NCBI RefSeq assembly: GCF_020150815.1
Contig: NZ_CP083723.1
Location: forward strand, 620,001-684,000
Length of the DNA stretch: 64,000 bases
From: Haloprofundus salilacus
GTDB taxonomy: Archaea; Halobacteriota; Halobacteria; Halobacteriales; Haloferacaceae
Direction: 5' to 3'
Shown here: one piece after another, positions 17,603 to 26,077 of the stretch
Position numbering within the stretch: position 1 is the first letter of the stretch
Layout: each line of letters opens with the position of its first letter
The notes under the pieces: generated by a model
What the model saw: only the letters and a program-made list of their open reading frames with translations
Databases searched by the model: none
Told to the model about the DNA's origin: nothing
Position numbers and translations under genes: made by a program

Positions 17603-18931
17603 TCAGCGGACGTCGCCGCCGAACGAGAAACCCGAATCGCGGTCGTCGCGCCGCTCGGCGTCGTCGTCGGCGTCGTCACCGTCCGAGGGCGCCGTGTCGT
17701 CGGTCGTCGATTCTCGCGACGGCGGCTCGTCGGCGGACCGGTCGTCGTTTCGGTCGCTACCGAGTCTCCCGTCGCCGGTTCGGTCGCTGGAAGATCCGCT
17801 AGCGTCGCCAGCGCCGCCAGCGCCGCCGTCGTCGCCGTCGGGTCCGTACCCGCGGTTCTCGTCTCCGTCGTTTCCGTCATGGTCGCCGTCGCCGTCGTCC
17901 GGAAGCGGCACCAGCGCGAACGCCTCGTTCGAGCGCCCGAGCACCATCAGTTCGTACATTCGGAAGTACGTCTGGACCACGATGCCGACGGGGAGGGCGA
18001 CGAAGAGGAACGCCACCAGGGCGACGAGTACCGTCAGCGCACCCAGCACGGCGGTCACGACCGACAACGTCGCGCCGAACGCACTCGCGATGGCGATGAG
18101 GACGATGACGGTTACCGCGCCGATGACGAGTGCGGGGATCGCCACGACGATGCTGGTGACGATGCCGACGCCGATGCCGAGGATGGCCCGCATGACGAGG
18201 TAGACGAGGTACTGCTTCCACTCGTCGCGGAGCGTCGGCCAGAAGCGTCGCCACCCCTCGACGACGCCGACGTCGTCGACGAGCATCACCGCGGTGACGA
18301 ACGTGTCCGTCAGTCCGACGAGCAGACCGACGACGATGCCGAGGAGGGCGGCGAGGGCGAACACAGCCAGCAGGCCCGCGCCACCGAGTCCGGCGAAGAT
18401 CCCGGGGTCGATGCCGAAACCGGACAGGAGTCCGGGTGCGGCGAACGCGAGCACGAAGAGGGCGACGCCGACGAATATCGGGATACCGACGAGAAGGTTG
18501 AGGATTAACTTGAAACCGAACAGTCGAAGGCCTTTGCCGAGTCGACGGCGGAACGGACTGCGGATGCGCACGTCTCCGGTGCGGAGGGCGTCGAGGAAGA
18601 CGAAGCGCATCACGTCGCCGACGAGTCCGAACAGGAGACTCAGGAGGACGAGAACCGCGACGAGACCACCGAAGAGGAGGGCGATTTCGGTGAGCGTGCC
18701 GGGGTCTACGTCCGGCGTCGGCTGCGGCGCCGGCGTCGGCCCCGGTTGCGTCGGCGCGTCGCCGACGTTGCTGAACCCGCCGAGGTTCGGCGGACTACCG
18801 CCGGTGCTCAGCGCGCCGAGGAAGAAGACGATCACTGCGAGTCGGAGCCACCGACCGAGGCTGAACGGGAACAGAAACCGACGACTCGAATCTATCGCGT
18901 CGTCGATTGCGTCGATTGCGTACCAGGGCAC
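17603..18931 (-). CDS. Multi-pass membrane protein (haloarchaeal DUF7544-type)
   Basis: A 442-residue membrane protein of unknown function. It begins [20 protein letters not shown], a start pattern I associate with a haloarchaeal-specific family (DUF7544), followed by six to eight hydrophobic segments between residues 25 and 325. A proline-rich outside loop ([15 protein letters not shown]) lies after the first span, and the last 100 residues are a disordered Asp/Gly/Ser-rich tail ([16 protein letters not shown]). The start is GTG 18931: the nearby ATG is in another frame. Homologues are often found near envelope genes, but here the neighbours are metabolic. No catalytic motif is evident. Confidence 0.75.
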   Translation of the reverse strand: MPWYAIDAIDDAIDSSRRFLFPFSLGRWLRLAVIVFFLGALSTGGSPPNLGGFSNVGDAPTQPGPTPAPQPTPDVDPGTLTEIALLFGGLVAVLVLLSLLFGLVGDVMRFVFLDALRTGDVRIRSPFRRRLGKGLRLFGFKLILNLLVGIPIFVGVALFVLAFAAPGLLSGFGIDPGIFAGLGGAGLLAVFALAALLGIVVGLLVGLTDTFVTAVMLVDDVGVVEGWRRFWPTLRDEWKQYLVYLVMRAILGIGVGIVTSIVVAIPALVIGAVTVIVLIAIASAFGATLSVVTAVLGALTVLVALVAFLFVALPVGIVVQTYFRMYELMVLGRSNEAFALVPLPDDGDGDHDGNDGDENRGYGPDGDDGGAGGAGDASGSSSDRTGDGRLGSDRNDDRSADEPPSRESTTDDTAPSDGDDADDDAERRDDRDSGFSFGGDVR

Positions 18932-19038
18932 GGTCGCATGATTTCACCCACACGACAAATACGTTGCCGTCGAAAGGGCGGAATTCGACCGACCACGCGG
19001 TCGTCTACGTGGTCGTCTGCACGGCCGGGAGGCGACGA

Positions 19039-20262
19039 CTACAGCGTCAGTACGTCGTGGCGCTCGACAGTGGCGTCGGAGTCGATGGCGTCGACCTCCT
19101 GCGTCGGCCACTCGCCGGTCCTGGTCAGCACCTCGAAGCCGTCCTCGGTGACGAGCACCGTGTCCTCGCTCTTGGCGCCCTGAATCGTCGGGTTCCACGC
19201 GTACGCCATCGGCGTCCGGACGAGGTCGTCGGCCGTCGGACTCCCGAACCACTCGCGCCCGGCGTAGCCGGCCGCGCCGCCCTGGTGGTGGTTTCGCCAC
19301 TCGTCGGGGTAGTCGACGTGCTCGTACGCGTTCTGAATCGCCTCGAACACCGCCGACGCCTGACCGTCGTCACGCGCCACGTCGCGCGTCGCCGCCAGCG
19401 CCGTCGTTTCGACCCGCGCCGCGTTCTGGAATCGCTCTGCGAGCCACTCCGGCGGGTCGAACGCGACGGTCCGGGTCATGCTCGCGTGGAGACCGCCGCG
19501 TTCGGCGGTCACGGAGACGAGCGCGTAGTCGCCGAGCGGTTCGAGTTTCGGCGTGTAGTGGCGGTACGACTGCGCGCGCTCGGCCCCGCCGACGAGCACG
19601 ACGGGCGCGTTGATGCCGCGAGCCGAGAGGGTCACGCGCAGCGCCGACGCCGCCTCGTGCTCGGTGTCCTCGGGTTCCAGTTGGCGACAGACCTGCTCGA
19701 CGGCCGCGGCGGTGTCGCGGCCGAGTTTCCGGTAGGCTTCGATGTCGCCTTGCGAGAGCGGTTGCCGGAGCGCCGAGGCGTCGACCGTCTCGAACCCCGG
19801 GACGTCGAAGTCCGCCGCGGCGCTCTCGGGCGAGTGTTCGGCGACCAGTTCCGCGAGCGACGACTCGTACCACTGCCCCGACTCTACCGAAAACTCCTCA
19901 GGGAGTTCCTCGTCGGCGAGGCGCGGCGCTTCGATGTTGTCGGTGACGACGCGGAACTCGCCGTCTTCGGCGTCTCCGTTCTCCGCAACGACGTAACCTG
20001 CGGCGGCGACGCCGAGGTCGGCCGTCGCGCTGACGACGTTGTCGCCGCCGGTGAGCCACGCGAAGGAGTTCGGGCGGGCGAACCAGACGGCGTCGAGACC
20101 GGTCTCGTCGAGATACTCGCCGAGTCGCCGCCGCCGGTCGGCCAGCCGCTCAGAATCGGTCGCGTCGACGCTTCCGCTCTCGTTGGTCCCGGTATCGTCG
20201 GTGTGGTCGGTCACGTTCGAGTTGAACGGCGGCACGTACTTCAACCGGTCGAAGGCGGTCAC
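19039..20262 (-). CDS. M24 (creatinase/aminopeptidase P-fold) protein lacking metal ligands
   Basis: A 407-residue protein with the two-domain layout of Xaa-Pro aminopeptidases: a creatinase-like N-domain (about 40-165) and a pita-bread domain (170-390). Active M24 enzymes bind two metals through Asp, Asp, His, Glu and Glu. Here the first Asp position, in DYALVSVTAERGGLHASMTR, is Ser250 and the second is Ser261. His is present in NHHQGGAAGYAGRE (325-326), the first Glu is replaced by Asn357 in MAYAWNPTIQG, and Glu366 is retained. It is therefore unlikely to be a metallopeptidase. The frame is intact and the fold conserved, so it probably has another role, such as ligand binding or metal-independent catalysis. 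It is divergent with the heme A synthase gene. Confidence 0.85.
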   Translation of the reverse strand: MTAFDRLKYVPPFNSNVTDHTDDTGTNESGSVDATDSERLADRRRRLGEYLDETGLDAVWFARPNSFAWLTGGDNVVSATADLGVAAAGYVVAENGDAEDGEFRVVTDNIEAPRLADEELPEEFSVESGQWYESSLAELVAEHSPESAAADFDVPGFETVDASALRQPLSQGDIEAYRKLGRDTAAAVEQVCRQLEPEDTEHEAASALRVTLSARGINAPVVLVGGAERAQSYRHYTPKLEPLGDYALVSVTAERGGLHASMTRTVAFDPPEWLAERFQNAARVETTALAATRDVARDDGQASAVFEAIQNAYEHVDYPDEWRNHHQGGAAGYAGREWFGSPTADDLVRTPMAYAWNPTIQGAKSEDTVLVTEDGFEVLTRTGEWPTQEVDAIDSDATVERHDVLTL

Positions 20263-20372
20263 CGGCTTCGTCCTCGACCCGACGGACTCGACGACTGGGC
20301 GTTCGAAGATCCGACCAGATGACCGTTCGGACAGGTCTAAGTACGCTCGTTCCCGAATCTGCGCTAGGAATT

Positions 20373-21266
20373 ATGCTGAGAACACGCACCCGCCCGGACT
20401 GGTTCTCGTTCCGGCGCTTCGCGGCGTTCACCACCGCGTCGACGGGACTACTCATGATGTTGGGCATCTACACCGCCGCGACCGGCTCAGGACTCGCCTG
20501 TTCCGCGCAGTGGCCGCTCTGCGACAACGGCCTGCTACCCCAGACCGTTCCGAGCTTCATCGAGTGGTTCCACCGCCTCGTCGCGATGGTCGTCGGCTTC
20601 CAGATTCTCGGGACGGCCGCGTGGGCCTGGAAGCGCGGGAGCAACCGCAGCGTCAAGCTGTCGATGACGCTCGCGCTCGCCGTGTTGCCGCTGCAGGTGA
20701 GCATCGGCGCGGTGACGGTGACGCTGTCCGGACTCGTTCCGAACGGCTACTCGGTGCCGACGCAGGCCGCCCACTTCGTCGTCGCGCTGATCATCTTCGG
20801 CTCGCTGACGTACGGCACGCTGCGCGCCTACGAGGGCCGCTTCCGTCGCTCGGCACTCGAACGCGTGAACCTCGCGCTTCCGGCGGCGCTGATACTCGTC
20901 GCGTTCGCGGCGCTGACGAGTCGCGTCTGGGACGTCGTTCCGTACGGACCGACGGCGCAACCGGTGTTCATCGGCGCGTCGCTGGCGGTCGTCGCGGCGC
21001 TGCTGGCGGCGCTGCTGTGGCTCTCGCGGGCGTCGGCCGCGCAGGTGGCGGTGGCGCGACTCCGCCCGCTAGTTCTCTCCGCGCTCGGCCTCGTCGTCGT
21101 CTCCGCGCTCCTCGGTCGTGACCTCGTCGCGTACACGGCGCTCGTTCGCGACCTCAACGCGTTGCTGCTTGGTCTCGCACTCGTCAGCATCGCCGCGGCG
21201 ACGTTGCTCGCTCGGCGGGCGGAGACGGCCGGAACGCCGCCGACGCACGGCGTCAGCGGCGACTAA
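20373..21266 (+). CDS. ctaA: Heme A synthase (CtaA/COX15 family)
   Basis: Oxidises a methyl group of heme O to make heme A for terminal oxidases. It has 297 residues and eight predicted membrane segments. The N-terminal half is well conserved: the cysteine pair Cys43 and Cys50 in GSGLACSAQWPLCDNG, the catalytic E-x-x-H-R of SFIEWFHRLVAM (Glu64, His67), and His134 in QAAHFVVAL. The C-terminal half keeps the membrane layout but lacks the matching histidines: the equivalent region reads YTALVRDLNALLLGL. Archaeal CtaA proteins can be half-size, so one active half is plausible. ATG 20373 is chosen because the upstream extension reads as non-coding. Confidence 0.87.
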   Translation: MLRTRTRPDWFSFRRFAAFTTASTGLLMMLGIYTAATGSGLACSAQWPLCDNGLLPQTVPSFIEWFHRLVAMVVGFQILGTAAWAWKRGSNRSVKLSMTLALAVLPLQVSIGAVTVTLSGLVPNGYSVPTQAAHFVVALIIFGSLTYGTLRAYEGRFRRSALERVNLALPAALILVAFAALTSRVWDVVPYGPTAQPVFIGASLAVVAALLAALLWLSRASAAQVAVARLRPLVLSALGLVVVSALLGRDLVAYTALVRDLNALLLGLALVSIAAATLLARRAETAGTPPTHGVSGD

Positions 21267-21396
21267 TCGCTGACTCTCCACATTCCATGATTTTTATTCG
21301 TGCGGTGACTTTCTCGGTTGAAAAACACATCAATCGGGGTGGTGGTATCGCGTCAGGAAGAAAAGTTGAAACGTCTGCTCGGCCTCGTCTATTGAT

Positions 21397-22353
21397 ATGA
21401 AGTCGAACGGTCAGTCTGGCGTCAGTCGTCGGACGTACCTGAAGTTTGTCGGGGCGAGCAGCGTCGCGGGAATCACCGCAACCGCCGGATGCACCGTCGA
21501 TAGCGGCGGCGACGGCGGTGGCGGCGGAGACGGCGGATCCGGCAACGACACCGGAACCGACGGCGGCAACGGCAACGGCGACGGCGGAAACATGGAGATC
21601 GTCCCCGGAACCGCGCCGGGATTCCCGCCGTTCGAGTTCAAAAACGAGTCGGGCGAACTGGTCGGCTTCGACATCGACCTGCTGTCGGCGGTCGTCGAAG
21701 AGACCGACTACACGCTCGCCGCCTGGGAGGAGTTCGAGTTCGACTCGCTCATCCCAGCGCTGCAGAACGACCGCATCGACGTCATCGCCGCCGCGATGAC
21801 CATCACCGAGGACCGTCAGGAGACGATCGCGTTCTCGGACCCCTACTACAACGCCGACCAGGCGATTCTGGTCAGCGGCGACGGCGACTTCAGTCCGCAG
21901 TCGCTCGACGACCTCTCCGGGCAGACCGTCGGTGCTCAGGAGGGGACAACCGGCGCGGGCGTCGTCGAAGACGAACTCGTCGCCGACGGCGACATCCAGC
22001 AGTCGAACTTCCGCACGTACGGCAACTACGTGCTGGCGGTGCAGGACCTCGAAAACGGCAACGTCGACGCGCTTGTCATCGACCAGCCCGTCGCGCAGAC
22101 GTTCGCCGACCAGCGCAACGTCGAAATCGCGTTCGTCTACGAGACGGGCGAGCGCTACGGCTTCGGTCTCCGACAGAACGACGACGACGTCGTCTCCGCG
22201 CTCAACGAGGGCCTGCAGGCGGTCCGCGACAGCGGCCGATACGAGGAGATTCGCAACGAGTGGTTCGGCGGCTCCGGCGAGGAAGCGTCGGGCAACGAGT
22301 CCTCGGGTAACGAGTCCGGGAACAGCTCGAACTCGTCCGCCGTCGGGGAGTAA
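21397..22353 (+). CDS. Amino-acid ABC importer binding lipoprotein
   Basis: Family 3 solute-binding protein (SBP_bac_3), 318 residues, which binds a polar amino acid such as glutamine or arginine outside the cell. The N-terminus has twin arginine in SRRTYLKFVG and the lipobox TAGC at residues 29-32, then a Gly/Asp linker. Ligand-domain motifs include GTAPGFPPFEFKNESGELVG, IDLLSAVVEE, RIDVIAAAMTITEDRQETIA and SDPYYNADQAILV. The tail is a low-complexity Ser/Asn/Glu/Gly stretch (SGNESSGNESGNSSNSS). It is the first gene of a four-gene rightward operon and ends three bases before the permease gene. Confidence 0.94.
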   Translation: MKSNGQSGVSRRTYLKFVGASSVAGITATAGCTVDSGGDGGGGGDGGSGNDTGTDGGNGNGDGGNMEIVPGTAPGFPPFEFKNESGELVGFDIDLLSAVVEETDYTLAAWEEFEFDSLIPALQNDRIDVIAAAMTITEDRQETIAFSDPYYNADQAILVSGDGDFSPQSLDDLSGQTVGAQEGTTGAGVVEDELVADGDIQQSNFRTYGNYVLAVQDLENGNVDALVIDQPVAQTFADQRNVEIAFVYETGERYGFGLRQNDDDVVSALNEGLQAVRDSGRYEEIRNEWFGGSGEEASGNESSGNESGNSSNSSAVGE

Positions 22354-22356
22354 CGG

Positions 22357-23082
22357 ATGGACCCGACGGTCGTCGCACAGGCCACGGGCGACTGGGCGTT
22401 CGTCATCGACAACGCCCCGTATCTCCTCGTCGGTGCAGTGCTGACAGTGACACTCACCGTCGTCAGCATGCTTCTCGGCTTTCTCGTCGGGTTCCCGGCG
22501 GGTATCGTGGAGGTGTACGGCGGCCGGGTGAGTCGGTTCGTCGTCGAAGTCGTCGGCATCGTGCTTCGAGGGACACCCATCGTCGTCATCCTCATCTTCA
22601 TGTACTTCGTCTTCTCGACACCGAGTCTCACGCTCGGACTGTTCGACGTGACCGTGACGCTCTCGGACGCGTTCATCGCGGGCGCGTTGGGTCTCGGTCT
22701 GCGGAGTGCGGCGTACCAGTCGCAGATCTTCCGCGGCGCGATTCAGAGCGTCGACGAGGGACAGTTGGAGGCGGCGCGCTCGGTTGGGATGAGCAAGCTC
22801 GAGGCCATCCGCTACGTCGTCGTCCCGCAGGCGCTCCGACGGTCGGTTCCGGGCTTCCAGAACGAGGTGACTATCGTCCTCAAAGACACCAGCGTCGTCT
22901 TCGCCATCGGTCTCGCCGAACTGCTGACGCGAAGCTACGACCTGTTCGTCCGGCAGACGACGGCCGTGCTGGAAGTCGTGCTGTTCGTCAGCGCAATCTA
23001 CTTCGTGCTGACGTTCGTCACGAACCGGGGACTGGATCTCGTCGGGTCGTACTACGAGATACCAGGCGGTGAGCAGGCGTGA
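22357..23082 (+). CDS. Amino-acid ABC importer permease 1
   Basis: Membrane subunit of the HisM/GlnP type, 241 residues with five predicted membrane segments. The family motif GTPIVVILIFMYFVF occurs in the first third, and the EAA loop that docks the ATPase is EAARSVGMSKLEAIRYVVVP. It continues QALRRSVPGFQNEVTIVLKD and SVVFAIGLAELLTR, as in other His/Gln permeases. It starts three bases after the binding-protein stop, so translation is probably coupled. Two permeases in one operon suggest a heterodimeric channel with the fourth gene. Confidence 0.94.
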   Translation: MDPTVVAQATGDWAFVIDNAPYLLVGAVLTVTLTVVSMLLGFLVGFPAGIVEVYGGRVSRFVVEVVGIVLRGTPIVVILIFMYFVFSTPSLTLGLFDVTVTLSDAFIAGALGLGLRSAAYQSQIFRGAIQSVDEGQLEAARSVGMSKLEAIRYVVVPQALRRSVPGFQNEVTIVLKDTSVVFAIGLAELLTRSYDLFVRQTTAVLEVVLFVSAIYFVLTFVTNRGLDLVGSYYEIPGGEQA

Positions 23083-23127
23083 CGGCGATTTCGCGCGTTT
23101 CGAGCGGTCAGACGGAGGTCGACACAG

Positions 23128-23886
23128 ATGAGCGATAGCGATACTACACATCTACTGGAGGTGGACCGCGTCTCCCAGAGCTACGGGACCGAGAAAGTAC
23201 TCCGCGACATCAGTTTCGAGATGGACCGGGGCGACGTGACGGTGCTCGTCGGCCCGAGCGGGTCGGGGAAGTCGACGATGCTCCGGTGCGTCAACCGACT
23301 CACCGAAGTCGACAGCGGCGACATCTACCTTGACGGCGAGCGGGTGACCGGTCCGGACGCGGACGTCAACGAACTCCGCAAGCAGGTCGGGATGGTGTTT
23401 CAGGACTTCAACCTCTTTGCGCACCTCACGGCGAGACAAAACGTCACGCTCGGCCCGCGCCGCGTCCTCGGCCTCAGCAAGGAGGAGGCACGAAAGCGCG
23501 CTGACGAACACCTGGAGATGGTCGGACTCGCGCCGCAGACGGATTCGTATCCCGGCGAGCTCTCCGGCGGTCAGAAGCAGCGCGTCGGCATCGCCCGCGC
23601 GCTCGCGATGGAGCCGAAACTGATGCTGTTCGACGAGCCGACGAGCGCGCTCGACCCCGAACTCATTGGGGAGGTGCTGGAGGTGATGCACGACCTCGCC
23701 GAGCGCGGCATGACGATGCTCGTCGTCACCCACGAGATGAGCTTCGCGCGCTCTGTCGCCTCCGAGATGCTGTTTCTCGACGGCGGTCGCATCGTCGAAC
23801 GCGGCCCGCCCGAACAGCTGTTCGACCGCCCCGAACAGGATCGCACGGCGTCGTTCCTGCGGCGCATCACCGAGATGCACTCATGA
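23128..23886 (+). CDS. Amino-acid ABC importer ATPase (GlnQ/HisP-like)
   Basis: ATPase of the polar amino-acid importer, 252 residues, the usual length. Walker A is GPSGSGKST, the Q-loop MVFQDFNLFAHLT, the signature [15 protein letters not shown], Walker B LMLFDEPTSALDPEL and the switch motif VVTHEMSFAR, all matching GlnQ/HisP enzymes. The starting ATG lies 45 bases after the first permease gene. Its end overlaps the second permease gene by four bases, showing that the four genes form one operon. There is no regulatory C-terminal domain. Confidence 0.95.
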   Translation: MSDSDTTHLLEVDRVSQSYGTEKVLRDISFEMDRGDVTVLVGPSGSGKSTMLRCVNRLTEVDSGDIYLDGERVTGPDADVNELRKQVGMVFQDFNLFAHLTARQNVTLGPRRVLGLSKEEARKRADEHLEMVGLAPQTDSYPGELSGGQKQRVGIARALAMEPKLMLFDEPTSALDPELIGEVLEVMHDLAERGMTMLVVTHEMSFARSVASEMLFLDGGRIVERGPPEQLFDRPEQDRTASFLRRITEMHS

Positions 23887-24815
23887 GCGAACCAGTCGTC
23901 GACGCCACCCGGGAGAGCGAAGGCGAACCGCGCCTCTCGACCGGCGCGGTCGGGCGGGCGCTACTCGTCGCCGCCGGGGTGGTTTTCTGGGGCTGGCTCC
24001 TGCTTCGGTGGGCCAACGACTGGCTCGGCGGCCTGCTCGTGCCGGTCGGCCAGCCGTTCGTCGCGCCGGCGACGATCGAGTCGCTCGGAGCGGGGGTTCC
24101 GGGCCTCGCGGGGGCGTTCGACGCGCTCGCGTTCGCCGTCGAGTATCTGCCGATACTCTCAGAGGGGGTGTGGCTCACGCTCGTACTCACGGTCGTGGGC
24201 ATCTTCTTCGGCTTCTTCATCGCCGTGCCGCTGAGCGTTGCCCGCGTCTACGGCAACCTCACGAAGTACGTCTCGCTCGTCTACACCGAACTCCTGCGCG
24301 GGACGCCACTTCTCGCGCAGTTGTTCGTGCTCTACTACGGGCTGAACTTCTCGGGGCTCGTCCCCGGTTTCCTCGACGGCGTGTTCGCCAACAACGCCGC
24401 GTGGGCGGCGCTCGTCGGCTTTATCCTCAACAGCGCCGCCTACCAGGCGGAGTACATCCGCTCGGCGCTGCAGAGCGTCGACACCGGACAGCTCACGGCG
24501 GGGCGCGCCATCGGTCTCTCGAAAATACAGGCGATCCGCTACGTCGTGCTCCCGCAGGGGCTCCGATTCGCCATCCCCGGGTGGACGAACGAGCTCATCT
24601 ACCTCATCAAGTACTCCTCGCTGGCGGCGTTCATCACCGTCCCCGAGCTGTTCAAGCGCGCCAACGACATCGCCTCCTCGAACTTCCGCTACACGGCGAT
24701 GTTCACCATCACCGCGCTGCTCTACCTCGCGCTCGTCATCACGGCGTCTCGGCTGATGAACTACGTCGAGGACCGGACGTCAATTCCGGGATTAGGAACC
24801 GGAAGCAAGCGGTAG
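23883..24815 (+). CDS. Amino-acid ABC importer permease 2
   Basis: Second HisM/GlnP-type permease, 310 residues. It is longer than the first because of an N-terminal extension carrying an extra membrane segment (RALLVAAGVVFWGWLLLRWA) and a loop, giving six or seven spans. Core motifs are conserved: RGTPLLAQLFVLYYGLNF, and the EAA loop AGRAIGLSKIQAIRYVVLPQ, followed by SLAAFITVPELFKRANDIAS. Its start codon overlaps the ATPase stop by four bases. It ends eight bases before the end of the convergent alcohol dehydrogenase gene, leaving almost no terminator space. Confidence 0.93.
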   Translation: MSEPVVDATRESEGEPRLSTGAVGRALLVAAGVVFWGWLLLRWANDWLGGLLVPVGQPFVAPATIESLGAGVPGLAGAFDALAFAVEYLPILSEGVWLTLVLTVVGIFFGFFIAVPLSVARVYGNLTKYVSLVYTELLRGTPLLAQLFVLYYGLNFSGLVPGFLDGVFANNAAWAALVGFILNSAAYQAEYIRSALQSVDTGQLTAGRAIGLSKIQAIRYVVLPQGLRFAIPGWTNELIYLIKYSSLAAFITVPELFKRANDIASSNFRYTAMFTITALLYLALVITASRLMNYVEDRTSIPGLGTGSKR

Positions 24816-24822
24816 CGGGCGT

Positions 24823-25890
24823 TCAGAACTCCATCACGACTTCGATACCCTCCGTCTCGTAGTTCGTCATCGCCGCCAGTCGCTCCGGCACCTCGTTGAG
24901 CGACACTTCGCGACTCACGAGCGCGCCGGGGTCCACGTCGCCCGTCGCCAACAGACCCAACAGTTCCTCGTAGCGCGTCGGCGGCATGCCGCGGGAGCCG
25001 AGGAAGGAGATCTCCTGCATCGTCATTCTGTCCGTGGGCAGCGACACCTCGCCGCGCTCCTTCTCCGTCGTCAACCCGAGTTGGACGTGCGTGCCACGCT
25101 TGCGCAGCGAAAATACCGAGTTCCGGCACGTCTCTTCGAGGCCGAGCGCGTCGACGGAGACGTGCGCGCCACCGTCGGTCTCGGCGCGAATCGCGCTCGT
25201 CACGCCGCGACTGTCGAGTTCGCTCGCGTCGACGGTGGCGTCCGCGCCCACCTCGCGTGCGAGGTCCAACTTTCGGGCGTCGATGTCGACGGCGACCACA
25301 CGCGCACCGACGGCGTTCGCCACTTGAACCGCCGAGAGACCGACGCCACCGCAGCCGTGGACCGCCACCCAGTCGCCCGTTCGGAGGTTGGCGCGGTGCG
25401 TGAGTCCGTGGAAGGCGGTCATGAACCGACAGCCGAGGGCTGCCACGTCGCGAGCGGCGACGCCGTCTGGCAGCGGCATCGCGTTGTAGTCGGCATAGGG
25501 GACGTGGACCTGCTCGGCGAACGCGCCGGGGGCCTCGGCCTGAAAGCCGAGCGAGAGCCCGTCCTCGCAGACGTTCCCGTGGCCGTTCCGGCAGTACGGA
25601 CAGGTGCCGTCGCCGAGGTTGAACGGGACGGCGATTCGGTCGCCCTCGCGGAGGTGGTCGACGCGCTCGCCGACGGCGACGACGCGGCCCGCGGGTTCGT
25701 GGCCGAGAATCTGGCCTTCGGGTACTTGGTCGTCGGCCCACTCGCCGTGGCCCTGCCACGCGTGCCAGTCGCTCCGGCAGATGCCGCAGGCCTCGACGTC
25801 GACGACGACGCCGTGCGGGTTCGGGTCGGGAGCGTCTACCTCTTCAACGACGAGCGGTTCACCGTACTCGCGTAAGACTGCGGCACGCAT
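24823..25890 (-). CDS. Zinc-dependent alcohol dehydrogenase
   Basis: Medium-chain dehydrogenase/reductase, 355 residues; it oxidises alcohols or polyols with NAD(P). The catalytic zinc site is visible as Cys in ACGICRSDWHAWQGH, GHEP (His and Glu) and CRFMTAFHGL. The structural zinc loop is GTCPYCRNGHGNVCED, with three cysteines instead of the usual four. The nucleotide fold has GCGGVGLSAVQVANAVGARV followed by an acidic AVDID turn, which favours NAD over NADP. Similar enzymes are annotated as Zn-dependent alcohol or glucose/threonine-type dehydrogenases; substrate cannot be assigned. It is a single leftward gene, convergent with the amino-acid ABC operon. Confidence 0.92.
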   Translation of the reverse strand: MRAAVLREYGEPLVVEEVDAPDPNPHGVVVDVEACGICRSDWHAWQGHGEWADDQVPEGQILGHEPAGRVVAVGERVDHLREGDRIAVPFNLGDGTCPYCRNGHGNVCEDGLSLGFQAEAPGAFAEQVHVPYADYNAMPLPDGVAARDVAALGCRFMTAFHGLTHRANLRTGDWVAVHGCGGVGLSAVQVANAVGARVVAVDIDARKLDLAREVGADATVDASELDSRGVTSAIRAETDGGAHVSVDALGLEETCRNSVFSLRKRGTHVQLGLTTEKERGEVSLPTDRMTMQEISFLGSRGMPPTRYEELLGLLATGDVDPGALVSREVSLNEVPERLAAMTNYETEGIEVVMEF

Positions 25891-26077
25891 GCGCCGAGGT
25901 ATGCGAAGTCGTCACAAAAACCTGCGCGTTCGACGGGCGGATAGGGCGGTACGCCGACACTGATTGCAGACGGAGAGTGTGTACCGTCGACGAGACTCTC
26001 CGCAAAGATAATTTCCCTGATTCAATCAAAATGTTTAGTCATTTATCGTGTGAACATACGAAGTGCGCGATTCGACC

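Noticed and set aside
21253-23151. 632-codon open frame on the - strand across the amino-acid ABC genes
   Set aside because: It is antisense to the binding-protein and permease genes, which show clear motifs and lipobox. The shadow frame has only low-complexity charge runs.
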